Assembly (NCBI RefSeq): GCF_036373705.1
Contig: NC_089850.1
Span: 34,892,233 to 34,956,232 of the forward strand
Direction of reading: 5' to 3'
DNA: 64,000 bases
DNA from: Amia ocellicauda
Lineage: Eukaryota; Chordata; Actinopteri; Amiiformes; Amiidae
A program made the translations under genes and the position numbers. Within the stretch, counting starts at the first letter, position 1, and the number at the start of each line of letters is the position of its first letter. Shown in pieces: positions 23,050 through 50,600 of the stretch. The notes under the pieces were generated by a model that was not told where the DNA came from, did no database searches, and worked only from the letters and a program-made list of their open reading frames with translations.

Positions 23050-24595
23050 GCCTGCGTGTGTGTTAGTTGCCCAGTTCGGCGCGCACCAGCTGGCCGGTGT
23101 TGGTTAAACTATTAAACCTGCCGCTGCACCCGGTGTAACCGCAGCCAAACCACAGGGACGCCCCTCCTCGACGTCAGCCTCCTGTCCCCCGTGTGCGTGC
23201 CTGCGTGCAACAAACTAGTCACTGCGGGACTGTCCTCCCGTTACAGGGAAGAGAGAGAAAGGGCGTGAAAGAGCTGAGCCTTCACATCTTTATCGCTGCT
23301 CCATATCTCTCTCCCTCTTCGTGCGGCGGTCCCGTGTGCGCTGTGTCTGTCTGTGCACTCGGAGGATTGGCGATAAATACTAGTAAAATGCATGGTTCCC
23401 AATCGACAGCCGTTATCAGTGTTTAACTAGTGCAGTGTGTGTTAAACTCATTGACCCCTCAGTGCACAGGCTGTACAAGAGCCATCGCCCTCCTGCTCCG
23501 GGGTCTCTCTTTTTTTTTCCGCTCCATCTTTCAGACCCCACCCCGGCCGGGGGTCGTGCTCGTCGTTGTGTCGTGGGAAAATGCACCCGGGGCTATCCGG
23601 TGACCTGTTACCGCTGGTTTCCTTGTAACCTAACACGTTATTTTGGAAATTAGCCTGGGTGAGTGAACACCTTGTCTCACGCCTAGACAAAGACGCATGC
23701 ATATTAATGGGGCTGAAAAGAATCGCAAATTTGAATGCAAAATTAAACTTGTTTTAGGTTTGTTGAATAAACATAATTTTAAGAGACCTCTTAAACCTGA
23801 TTTCTGAACTTGGAGTGGTCTCGGAGTTTTCTCCCCCCAGAGCTGTATGTTGGGTTGCACTTCGTATTTTTTGCACTTTCAATTAGATTATGTGGCGGTG
23901 TTAAAGTGCTCTGGTCGGAAGGGGTGAACAATCTAATGGCATCACTTTCGCACTCTTGACTAATGCACCATTAGTTTCGCATCTTTTTTCAGATGGAATT
24001 AAAATCTTGTTTGTTTTCCACGTGTAAAGACTTTGAAGACTTTTCCCTACATTTACAAAGGCTTAGATTCTGAAAATAATTTGCTTCCTAAAGTCAGATT
24101 TCTGAGCCAGTACTGAGTAGTGCTCTGGGGCCCCTGGGTCGGTGCACACCACCTTCAAATACAAGTTAACCCCCGTGCCTCTTGTGCCCTGAGCTCTCAA
24201 TGCCTGGATTCAGGTAGTTTAGTTTTGAATTGGGTTGACTTCAGTGAGCTTAACATAGTTTTGTGAAACCCTTAACCTTCAGGAACACGGGGAAACGTGC
24301 TATTCCGAGGGTAAAGGGCATGCAACTTGTGATTAGGTCGGTGTACCTAATAAAGCTGCCACTCAGTGTAAAGATGATTCATAGATCAAGACAGAGGCCC
24401 ACTGTACTGTTGCTCACGTGAACCAGAGCTGGAGACCCGTGCTGTGCTGTACTGCACCCACAGACAAGCCAATACAAATACATGTCCACACTTACATATT
24501 AATGTATTCTGCCTTACCCTCATTTACTCCCCCCCACCAACAAACACACACAGACATGAAATGAACAGAACACAGTCCTTGTTAATTGAGAATCC
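23050..24595. other. slc30a10 upstream region
   Basis: It runs from the slc30a10 start codon to the eprs1 poly(A) signal. The first 600 bases are relatively GC- and CpG-rich and probably contain the slc30a10 promoter and 5' UTR on the minus strand. No TATA box or other gene was recognised. From 23700 to 24400 it is AT-richer. Confidence 0.45.
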
Positions 24596-24599
24596 AGGC

Positions 24600-24605
24600 T
24601 TTATT
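24600..24605 (-). terminator. eprs1: Poly(A) signal, eprs1
   Basis: AATAAA on the minus strand in CATAATAAAGCCTGG, about 825 bases beyond the eprs1 stop codon. The intervening 24606-25430 would be the 3' UTR. It contains no other recognisable gene. Confidence 0.5.
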
Positions 24606-25430
24606 ATGGGTCACTTCTCTACAAAACACAGGGAGGGGCCGAGGGGTCTGATTAACACAGGGTGGGGGGGACTGAGAAAAGGAGAGACAGAAGAGAGAGC
24701 TGTATGTGTCAGCCAGGTCTGGATCCAGAAACCACACCCCAGAAACCCCACCGAAATACACTGAACCTAAAAACAACACAAGCCAGTCTGTACTGCAGCT
24801 ACAAATGAGAAGAACTACATTAAAAGTGAGATGACGGGTTTAAAAAACTGAAGTTTAACACGTTTCAACAGGATCACACAGACATAATGAATCCAAGACT
24901 AGGACTGTCAGCCGTCTGCGTCTCTCCCTCTCACTCTGCTGAGGTGGGATGCCGTGTGGGGCAGTGGGGGTATAGTTATAGGAGGTGTTGCGATTGTGCG
25001 TCTATTCCTCGTGTTCTGACTGTGGATGTTGTAGAGGAGGTGGAGGGGGGCAGTGTGTCCTAGTCCTGGGGCAACTGTAGTGGGGTAGTTGTTCTCGGTA
25101 CTGGAGCGGTTAGTGTGTGTTAGTGTGTGTGTGTAGGTATCCTCAGTGCTCTCCAGCCCTGATCCTGGAGAGATCCACTCCAGCTGGTTTTATTGGGCAC
25201 CAATTTAGCAGGGTAGTCTGAATACCCTTTGGCCCAAGAACCAGAATCATTGAACAAGTGCACTCGTTTAAGTCAATGAATAACTTAATATGGTGATAAC
25301 TTGGTGATTTGTATGAAGGCTATAAAACTAGTTAGACTGGGGACTGTTCCAGGAACAGGGCTGGGCTCCACTGCTCTAGTCCACACTGTGTTTGTGTGTG
25401 AGTGTGAGTGAGAGAGAGTGTGTGCATCTC

Positions 25431-41446
<16,016 letters not shown>

Positions 41447-42535
41447 AATGAGGCCCCTCTCGCTGTTCCTGGTGGGTCAAGTGGACTTTCCTTGCGTTTT
41501 CCTCCAAAGCTCTCCCTCGCTGCTTCTCTCTGGCTCGGATCTGTCAGCCCGACTCGCTCGCACGCCACGCAGCACCTGCGCTTCCGATGCCGCTCCGACC
41601 GGAAACGCTGCCCCTGCGCACACAGGCCGGGAGAGAAGGGTTCCGGCCCCAACACAGCAGTGCAGAGCAGGTCCCATACTAAATCCAGTGCAAACAAACG
41701 GGTTCTGAACAGTATCATAGACAGCATTCACTGACTGATGTAAATAATAATAATATTAGACACTCATATAGATTATTATTACTATTATTCTCTGATAAAT
41801 TACGGTTATAATATGGTGTTGTGTGGCAAGAACACGTTAAATACAGTATGGTTTACCATGGTAAAATCAGTTAAGTGTAGTGTGTTGTAGAAGAAAATTG
41901 TGAAAGACTTTCAAAGACTCATTTTATTCTTTATTCATGTATTCATTATGTTTGATAGCTGCATGTATAGAATATAATTAGTTTACTAAATATAAAGCAA
42001 GAATTGTTTTCCTCTTCTTCGTTTCAGAATGTGACCATCTGTGTCTTTGTGAGTCAGGTTGTCTTATGAAGCAGATCATTCAGCGCCAGCTCAAATTGGC
42101 ATTTGATTCATTTTTGCAAGATGTTTTTGCAAGAAATGCTTATGTAGCTTTAGCAAATCATTGGTTAAGGTGAGCAATTGAGAGATGAGTGGAAACAAAA
42201 GTCAGAAGACACTGACCCTAGACCCTACCCTCCACTCCCTCTATCCTTCTCAAACTCAAATGAAAAATAAAATCACGATGAGCCTGAGGTCATTTACAAG
42301 ATTACACCGGTTCGGCAAAAGCATTTACACGCAGGTCCAGTGCTGAGGAACAGTGCACTTAACAATAAAATCAATACATATATAGATTTAAAATAAAACT
42401 TAACAGAAATTAAAGATATGTAAACATTACTCTCCCTCGCTCTCTCTCAGTTCACTGTCATGGACATGACTCAATTAGTGAAATCGTGCAGGACATCTTC
42501 ATTTCCAAACACTGCCGACTCTCTCTCTCTCTCTC
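41447..42535. other. eprs1 upstream region
   Basis: The first 200 bases next to the eprs1 start are CpG-rich and probably hold its promoter and 5' UTR on the minus strand. The rest is AT-rich with no recognised gene. A CT run at 42519-42535 ends the segment where LINE copy A begins. Confidence 0.45.
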
Positions 42536-44700
42536 AATTCAATTCAATTCAATTCAAGAAGAGCTTTATTGGCATGACAAGGTTACACCTGTTTCGCCAA
42601 AGCAAGTACAGGGGGTTCTACTGCAAAACATAGAACAGTGCAGTGGGCAATAATACTGTATACATACAATACACACAAGTTTACAGACATTACATACATC
42701 AATATACATCGAACACAACATTTACAAAACAATTCTGCATGAATTGGTACTATATATTGGTACTAATTGCATAAAAAGCCCTGCGTGCCTTTTCTTTCAG
42801 TGCACTTACAGCTGCATTGAAGCTCCCTGATGCACTAATGTCCAGACCAAGGTATTTGTAATTGGTTGTGTGCTGTACTGTGTTGCCATTTAGAAAGAAT
42901 TGAAATTTCTGTGCCTGGTTCTTGGCTTTTTTCTGGAACACCATGATTCTGATCTTGTCCAGGTTGGCCTCCAGGGCCCAATCCTGGCAGTACTGCTCTA
43001 GTATGGTCAGGTTCTGCTGCAGCCCATGTTGTGTGTCATCAGCATACAGCAGTAGTTTGACAGTGGAGTGGTGCAGAGTGAGGCCTGGGGCTGAGGACTG
43101 CTCCAGCACTGAAGCTAGTTCATTAATATAGATATTAAAGAGCGTAGGACTCAGGCTGCAGCCCTGTCGCACTCCGCGACCCTGGTGGAAGAACTCTGTC
43201 CTTTTGTGGCCGACCTTCACACTGCACTTATTTTCCTGGTACATGTTTTTGATGATGTCATAGGTTTTCCCTCCTATGCCACTCTCCAGCAGTCTGAGGA
43301 GCAGTCCGGGGTGCCAGATGGAGTCGAAGGCTCTTTTGAAGTAGACGAAGCAAGCGAAGACTTTCCCCTTGTTGGTGCCGTGTACATGTTTGTTGAGGAG
43401 GCTGTGCAGAGTGTAGATGTGGTCGGTGGTGCGGTTTTGGGAAGAAAGCCGATCTGGCCCCTGTGCAGCACACTGTGCTCTGACAGGAAGCTCAGGATTC
43501 TGCTGTTCAGGATGCTGCAGAAAACCTTCCCCAGGTTGCTGCTCACACAGATCCCTCTGTTGTTGGAGGGGTCCAGCTTGTTGCCACTCTTGTGGATGGG
43601 GGTGATGAGCCCTTGGTCCCACAGAGCAGGGAAGCAGCCCGCAGTCAGCACCAGGTTGTACAGCTTCAGCAGGGCCTCCTGTAATGCCAGGCTGCTGTGC
43701 TTCAGCATCTCATTGGGGATACAATCTGCCCCACTGGCTTTTTTAGATTTCAGGGATTTTATTATTTCCTTTAGTTCCTGCAGGGTAATGGAGGTGTCCA
43801 GGGGGTTTTGATTGTCTTTGATAATGTTTTCTAAATCCTTTAGTTTCTTTAGGATCAAATTTTGTTCTGGTGTTAGAGTTTGCTCTGGTATTTCTTGGTA
43901 TAGATTTTCAAAGTAATTTTTCCAAATGTTGCCATTTTGAATTGCCAATTCTCTATTTTGCTTGGTGTAATTTAACTGGTTCCAAGTTTCCCAGAAGGTG
44001 TTTCGATCAATTGATTTTTCATTTTTTTTCAGTTTTTTTGTGATATAATTGTCTCTTTCTTTCTCAGGGAGTATTTGTAGTGTTTCAGTGTGTGGTGGTA
44101 GTGATGTCGTAGTGCGGTGTTGTGCTTCTGGTTGGAAAGAGATTGCAGTTCATTTCTGATTTCTTTGCATTCAGCATCAAACCATTTTTCTTTTGACTGT
44201 CCCTTTTCATTCTGTTTTTTATTTTTATTTTTTCTTAGGTTAGACTTGGTGGCTAGGATTTCAAAGATGTCATTTAGTTCTCTTGTTGCTAAATTTACTC
44301 CATTTGTGTTTCATTCATAATTTTTATTCGGAAAGTGTTGCAATAGATTGCCAACCTGTGTATTGCAGAGTGCTTTCCCATACTCTGAGATGCTCTGCTG
44401 TGTCCACTTGTAGGAGGCAGTGATGTTGAGGAGGTTGGAGTCGGTCTGATGGCTGGGGTGTGGCTGGTCTGTTCTCTTTATGTACAGCACTGTTTGACTG
44501 TTTGCTGCTTGACTGTAAATGCATTAAAACTGTTTGGGTCCATGTCAGTAATTGCATAGTCCACTACTCTAGTGCCAAGTGCTGAGTTGTAAGTGTATCT
44601 TTCTAAGGAGTCCCCCCTGATCCGGCTATTAATGATGTACAGCCCCAGGCCTCGACACAGGCTCAACAGCTCTCTGGCACTCTTGTTGAACACGCTGTCG
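42536..44700 (-). mobile_element. Non-LTR retrotransposon, antisense copy A
   Basis: Read on the minus strand from about 44700: the end of an apurinic-type endonuclease domain (SARELLSLCRGLGLYIINSR, VVDYAITDMDP), a decayed linker, then reverse transcriptase. Readable RT pieces include [77 protein letters not shown] and the catalytic LLYADD. One frameshift separates the two main RT frames near 43430. The polymerase C-terminus is deleted after about 42750, and the 3' tail follows (CATGCCAATAAAGC then a run of TTGAATTGAATTG on the minus strand). CT/GA microsatellite flanks both ends. Confidence 0.85.
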
Positions 44701-44703
44701 TAG

Positions 44704-44707
44704 CTCG

Positions 44708-44740
<33 letters not shown>
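44704..44740. repeat. (CT)n microsatellite between two LINE copies
   Basis: About 17 CT units lie exactly between the 5' end of LINE copy A and the 3' end of copy B. Confidence 0.92.
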
Positions 44741-44745
<5 letters not shown>

Positions 44746-46490
44746 CAAAACAAGCTTTATTGGCATGATATGTTTACACACAAGTATTGCCAAAGCAATT
44801 GGGTACATTGAAATTATATACAATAACATTAAGAACTTAACAAATATAAAATAAAATATTGTTATTTACATATATTTTACATGGTTAATGTGCTGTGTTG
44901 TTGGTTTGGAGACATGGTTGTGGTTCTCTGGCCATGTGGCAGGCTGTGATGTACTCAGCGCAGTGTCTGTGCTCCCCCAGCACCACTCTGAGCCGCTCCT
45001 CTGTGCTGAGCTGGGGGAAGTCGGGGACTCTGCTGGCGAATCTGGGGAAGAAGGCATCTCTGACCTGTGTGTATCTGGAGCAGGTCAGGGCGAAGTGCGC
45101 CTCTGTCTCTACCTCCCCAGACCCACACTGTCTGCACAGGCGTCTGTCTCTGGGGGTCCAGGTCTGCCTGTGCCGTCCGGTCTCCACCTCCAGGCTGTGG
45201 TCGCTCAGTCTGTACCTGGTCAGAGTCCGTCTCTGCTGGGGGTCTGTGACCAGTGTCAGGGCTGTATTCTCTGCCCAGGGCCCTGTAGCACTCCAGCTTG
45301 TTCTGCTGTTTGGTTTGTTCAGCCCAGTGCTCGATGTAGCTGCAGTGCAGCACCGCGGTGATGTGCTGAAGCTGGGGGAGCTGTCTCTTGCCTCGGCTGC
45401 TCAACAGCTCTGTGCTGTCGGTTTAGCTCTGCCTCAGGGCGCTGTGCTGGTGGGTCTCTGGGCTGCTGTGTTTCAAGTGCAGTCAGTATTTCAGGGCTCT
45501 GTTCTGCACTGCACAGCCCAGAGGCAGGCGCCCCAGTTCGGTTTGGCAGCCACTGTTGGGGCTGCTCCTGTGGAGCTTCAATATGTACCTGCAGAACTCG
45601 GCGTTCAGGGCTTCTGTGGGGCTCCTCTCATTGTATTTTCTGCTTTGGATCCTGGCTTTCTTCTGGAAGATCATTATTTTAGTTTTGTCCATGTTGACCT
45701 CCAGGGCCCAGGCTCTGCAGTGTGTCCAGCTGCTGCTGGAGCCCTTGCTCTGTGGTTGACAGTAGCACCAGGTCGTGTGCATACAGAAGGCACTTGATCT
45801 GGGTGTCGTCCAGCGTCAGGCCGGGGCCTTGCTGCAGCTCTGTGGCCAGCTGGTTGATGTATATGTTGAACAGGGTGGGGCTCAGATTGCAGCCCTGCCT
45901 CACCCCTCGGCCCTGGGGGAAGGCTTCAGTCCTCCTGGTGTCCACCTTCACGCTGATCTTGCTGCCTGTGTACATGGATTTGATCACATCTTACGCCCTC
46001 CCCCCAATGCCGCTCTAGAGGAGTTCAGATACAGGCTGGGGTGCCAGATTGAGTCCAATGCCTTTTTGAAGTCGACAAAGCAGGCAAATATCTTCCCTTT
46101 CTGTGTGCGGTGGCTGTGCTGGCCGATCGGGGAATGCAGGGTGTAGATGTGGTCGGCGGTGCGGTGGGTGGGTAGGAAGCCGATCTGGCTGCTGTCGAGG
46201 ACTCTGTGCTCCTGTATGAAGGCCAGGAGGCGGCTGTTCAGGACGTTACAGAACAGCTTCCCCAGGCTGCTGCTCAGGCAGATCCCTCTGTAGTTGTCTG
46301 GGTTCAGTCTGTCTCCCTTCTTATATATCGGGGTTATGAGTCCTGTGCTCCATGTGTCAGGGAAGCAGCCCGAGGTCAGGATTAGATTGAACAGCTGTAC
46401 CAGGGCGCTCAGCAGGGTGGTGTTGCTGTATTTCAGCATCTCGTTTGGGATGCTTTCTCTGACCTCCTGCAGTGTGATGGCCGAGTCTAG
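44741..46490 (-). mobile_element. Non-LTR retrotransposon, antisense copy B
   Basis: The 3' end is at 44741 (AAATTCAAAACAAGC then TTTATTGGCATGA on plus). The minus strand encodes, from about 46490 downward, RT pieces PNEMLKYSNTTLLSALVQL, GLITPIYKKGDRLNPDNYRG, GKIFACFVDFKKALDSIWH and [22 protein letters not shown]-terminal region with CRQCGSGEVETEAHFALTC follows, a CCHC zinc-knuckle pattern. The family Asp pair is not intact: the segment reads LLYAHDLVLL, with His in place of the first Asp. Several frameshifts are present. The 5' end is truncated right where a CpG-rich segment starts. Confidence 0.85.
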
Positions 46491-46610
46491 GGGTGACTGC
46501 GCGGCTGCTGGGCGCGCGCTCGTGCTCCGTGTGGCGCGCGCTGTGCCGCGTGAGCGCCGCTGTCACGCTCGCGCCCTGCTGTGCGGTGTTCATTAATCTC
46601 TGTGTACTTC

Positions 46611-46646
<36 letters not shown>

Positions 46647-46791
46647 GCAGCAGCACGATTATATCCATTACCAGCGCCTGCTAGATGTCCTCACTTCATT
46701 TCGATAACCCGCCCCACATACACGCGTTGGTTGAGAGAGTTTGTCTGTGTTGTTGTACCGGAGTCCGCGGACAGAGACTGCAGACTAGCAG
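46491..46791 (+). promoter_or_regulatory. spdya: Putative spdya CpG promoter and non-coding first exon
   Basis: 46491-46590 is strongly CpG-rich (GGGCGCGCGCTCGTG and similar). A trinucleotide repeat and a possible untranslated exon follow, ending at 46791 in ACTAGCAG before GTAGGACT, a donor-like site. No coding frame is convincing. The next acceptor before the spdya start is at 47571-47573. Confidence 0.4.
46611..46648. repeat. (ATC)n microsatellite
   Basis: About 12 CAT/ATC units between the CpG-rich block and the putative first exon of spdya. Confidence 0.88.
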
Positions 46792-47067
46792 GTAGGACTG
46801 TGTTTGTGCTCGTGTGACTCCGATTACCACACATTGTGTGGAAAACGTGTCATCTTCATGGCGTTAAAGGTGCTGGTGAGGTTTATTTGTGTCATAAAGT
46901 TTGTGTTGGGTGATTTACTGATTACAAAACACACTTCGAGCGAGACGGCAAGTGGACAGGTGTGTCCCGTTAAGACCAGAACAACTTCATTCAATTGAAA
47001 ACCTAAACGAAAAAGAATATATAAATTATGATCAATAGTAACGTTACAGAGGACGCTAAATACATAG

Positions 47068-47069
47068 GA

Positions 47070-47133
<64 letters not shown>
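47068..47133. repeat. Compound (ATT)n(AGT)n microsatellite
   Basis: About ten TTA units pass directly into about eleven GTA units within the presumed spdya 5' intron. The remaining sequence 46792-47573 is AT-rich with no recognised feature. Confidence 0.9.
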
Positions 47134-47648
47134 AGGACTCGGCAGTGCTGTAGCTCGTTCAGCTGTCACCCCTGGCTGCAGTGGATATCGGTCTGAAATG
47201 TAGACAATTACAATTGTTTACATGCAATTTTAGTTTTAGAGATGTGAGAGTAACGTGAAGTCCATCCAATTTACCACATCAAAACAGCTTAACATACAGG
47301 TCAATTATATTTTGTTAGTCACCCCGGAATGCTAATAAACAAATAAATAGTAATTAAATAAAATTGTTTTACGCAGTGTGAGGTGTAGCTGCTTGCATTT
47401 GTCTTTGGCTGTATCCTTGGAATAATAATCATAACAATAATAAACTGGATATATGATTTTATTATTTATTTGGTGTGTTTGTTCACTAATGACTTGCACC
47501 TCCAATGACATAATAACTGACTGTACTCCCTGACTGCCCCCTGGCCTTCCTGTCTGCCTGTGCGTCTCTGCAGCGCTTACTTCTGGAGGGTGCCCTGTCG
47601 TGTGAGTGCCGGGCCCTGGGGGCCCGTGATCGCGGCGGCTGGAGCAGC

Positions 47649-50600
47649 ATGATGAAGCACACCCACAGCTGGTGCCAGACGCCGCCCACAGTCACAGTGC
47701 GTGTTCGATCGGCCGCCCCCCGCGTCCTGCAGCTCAGGAGGGGCCTGCGGCTGAAGAGGCCCGTTCTGCAGGAGGGCCACGGCCACCCGGGGAAGAGCCG
47801 CGGCAATGAGAACCATGGTGCCACAGGCCATGACGATGCCTCCTCCCAGAACAAGTGCTGCTGGGGCCCCACTCTGGTTATCCAGAGGCAGGAGATGGCT
47901 GCCTTCTTCAAGCTGTTCGGTGAGCCGGAGAAAAATGGTGGGGTGGGGCCTAGCTCCCAGTCCTTCCCCCTGCTGTGTTGTGGCCTTCCATTAAAATATT
48001 GGTCACACACTCTCACTCCATCTCTCGCTCTTTCTGCCTCTCTCCCTTCCCCCTGCCATGTTTGCAAATTGCCTTTGGTAATTTGGTGGCTTCAGGAGTC
48101 TGTCCCACTTCCTCTGCTTTGCTCTTTACTGCATGGACAATAAAGCTGACTTCCTGCCTCATTGACATTGTTTCAAAGGCTATATCATCTGAGCCCAGCT
48201 GAGTTTTTTTTTCTATTAAATTGGACTGCATAGCCATAGTTCAGTCCAATCCAGCACCGTTTACAGTTCTCCCTGAGTCTTCACCACCTTCAGAACTGGA
48301 CTGTTGTTAAACCGGTTCAGTGCGCCAATAATGAGCAAAGTTAGGTGATTCATTGCTCAGTGAGGAATTAAAGCTTGAGGACACTGGGCCCTACAGGACT
48401 GGAGTTGGGGCCCCTCTGGTATACATAGTTAATTGGGTCGATGACAATAAGTGATAAATCTCTGGTAGTGAAAGTAGTAAGTAAGGACCTTGTGATCACT
48501 GTAAGCTTTATTTTCAGATGACGACCTTGTCCAGGACTTTCTGTGGATGGACTGCTGTTGCAAAATCTCAGACAAGGTAAAAAACATCACAGGGACGAAT
48601 ATGCATATGCAGTCGTTTATTATTCTTGCATTCAATATCAAAGGCAGAACTGTTTCAAATATGCTTAATTTAAAAGACCTACCGCTCATAACAGGGAAGT
48701 TGCAAAGATTTGCCTCACATTTTTTTCCCACAGCTAAAGATGTCTCCCAAATGATTTGATAATATCAATACTATTACTGATATTATCACCTGGATAATAT
48801 TGTGAGTGGCTCAGTTCTTTACTTTTATGTTCTGTGTGAACTCAGTACCTGCTGGCCATGACGTTCGTCTATTTCAAGAGGGCTCGCTTCAGCATCAGCG
48901 AACACACCCGCATTAACTTCTTCATTGCGCTGTAAGTAGCAGGAATGTCCACCACGGCAGGGTTATTATCAGAAACAGACAAGTTTAAAGAGGCATTGTC
49001 TAAGTAGGCAATAGTAGTAATTATTTGTGTTCTCAGAGGTCTGTGCACAAGATGGCCTTGTACTGCTTCTGTGCCAGCACCCTGTATTTCTGCTGTATTT
49101 ATCCCATTCATTATTCAATACTCTCCACAGCTTCCTTCAGGTTTTATATACTTAAATGCAATACTTTAAAAAATACATTTAAAATTTCAATTAACAATGA
49201 GTCATGGTCCAATGAAATAGGAAATAGTCTTAATCAGATGTCCTCTCACCCTCTTCTCTATCTCTCTCTTTGGCTCTGTGGCCCATGCAGATACCTGGCA
49301 AACACGATGGAGGAGGACGAGGAGGAGAGCAAGTATGAGATCTTCCCCTGGGCGCTGGGAAAGGCCTGGAGGAAGCAGTTCTCTGGGTTCCTGAGACAGC
49401 GAGACCGACTCTGGGCCCGAATTGACTACCGGGCCGCTGTCAGCCGCCGCTGCTGCGAGGAGGTACTGGTGGAGCATCACTGTAGACTCTCACAGACTCA
49501 CTCACTCAATTCTATTTCAATTCAATTTTTCAATTCAAGGGTGCTTTATTGGCATGAAAAACAGGTCTGCAGTGTTGCCAAAGCATTTCACACATTTATA
49601 TGGAAAAAATATAAGACAAATAATTCAATAAGTCAATAAATATATATAATTTATTAAGAAAATCTTAATATACATAAACACACATTTACTTTTTTTTTTA
49701 AATTCAAACATGGAACAAACAAGAAACTATATCACAATAATAAGTGTCTACAGACATTTTCACATTGTGCCCCTCATGCTGTGGCAGGCGGAGGTGTATT
49801 GGGCTGCCAGGGGGGCTGTGTCCCCCTCCCCCAGGAGGACTGACAGTTTTTCTTTATTATCAATTTTCTCAAAGATTGGGTGGGCATTTATTATTTTATT
49901 AAAGAATATGTCCCTTATTGGGGCATATTTATTGCATTGTAGTAGGAAGTGCATCTCTGTTTCCACCTTTCACAGTGATCACAGCACTGGCATCTCTGCT
50001 TCGTATCTCTGACAGTGAAGAGAGACTCTGCAAGGGTGTATTCACTGTTTAGGGCCTGATAGCAATCCAGTTTACTTTGGGATTTAGTTTCTTTGTCACA
50101 ATATTCCAGATAGGAGGTTTTAGTTTGTTCAGTAAGTTGTTTGACTCTGATGTGCCTCAGGGCCAGCTGACTGAGGGGGCTCTTTCTTGGGTTCAGCTCT
50201 TGGGCTCTCAGGGCCTTGTGTTGCAGTGACTCTGGGGGACTTGTCTGGAGATGAGCAGTGAGTAGTGGCCCAGTTCAGCCCTGCATGCAAGATTGGGGGT
50301 GTTTCTTGCACCTGTAGGATGTTTTTTGCAGAACTCTGCTTGCAGGGTCTCTGTTGGGTGTTTGTCCCATTAAGTGTAGTCCTGCTCACTGAGTGGAGCC
50401 CATATCTCACTGACCCGCAGCACAATGGGCTGAATGACACTGTCGAAGATCTTGCTCCAGATACTAATCGGGATGTTTATTTTATATAGTTTTATTTTGG
50501 TGGCATATAAAGCTCTTTGGGCTTGCTCTTTTAGTGCTTTCACTGCCAGGACAAAGCTCCCTGATGCGCTGATCTTCAGTCCGAGGTAATCGTAGCTCAG

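Noticed and set aside
43185-43811. 208-codon plus-strand frame
   Set aside because: It is antisense to the reverse transcriptase of LINE copy A.
44895-45797. 300-codon open frame on the plus strand
   Set aside because: It is the antisense of LINE copy B, whose minus strand encodes recognisable RT and zinc-knuckle sequence.
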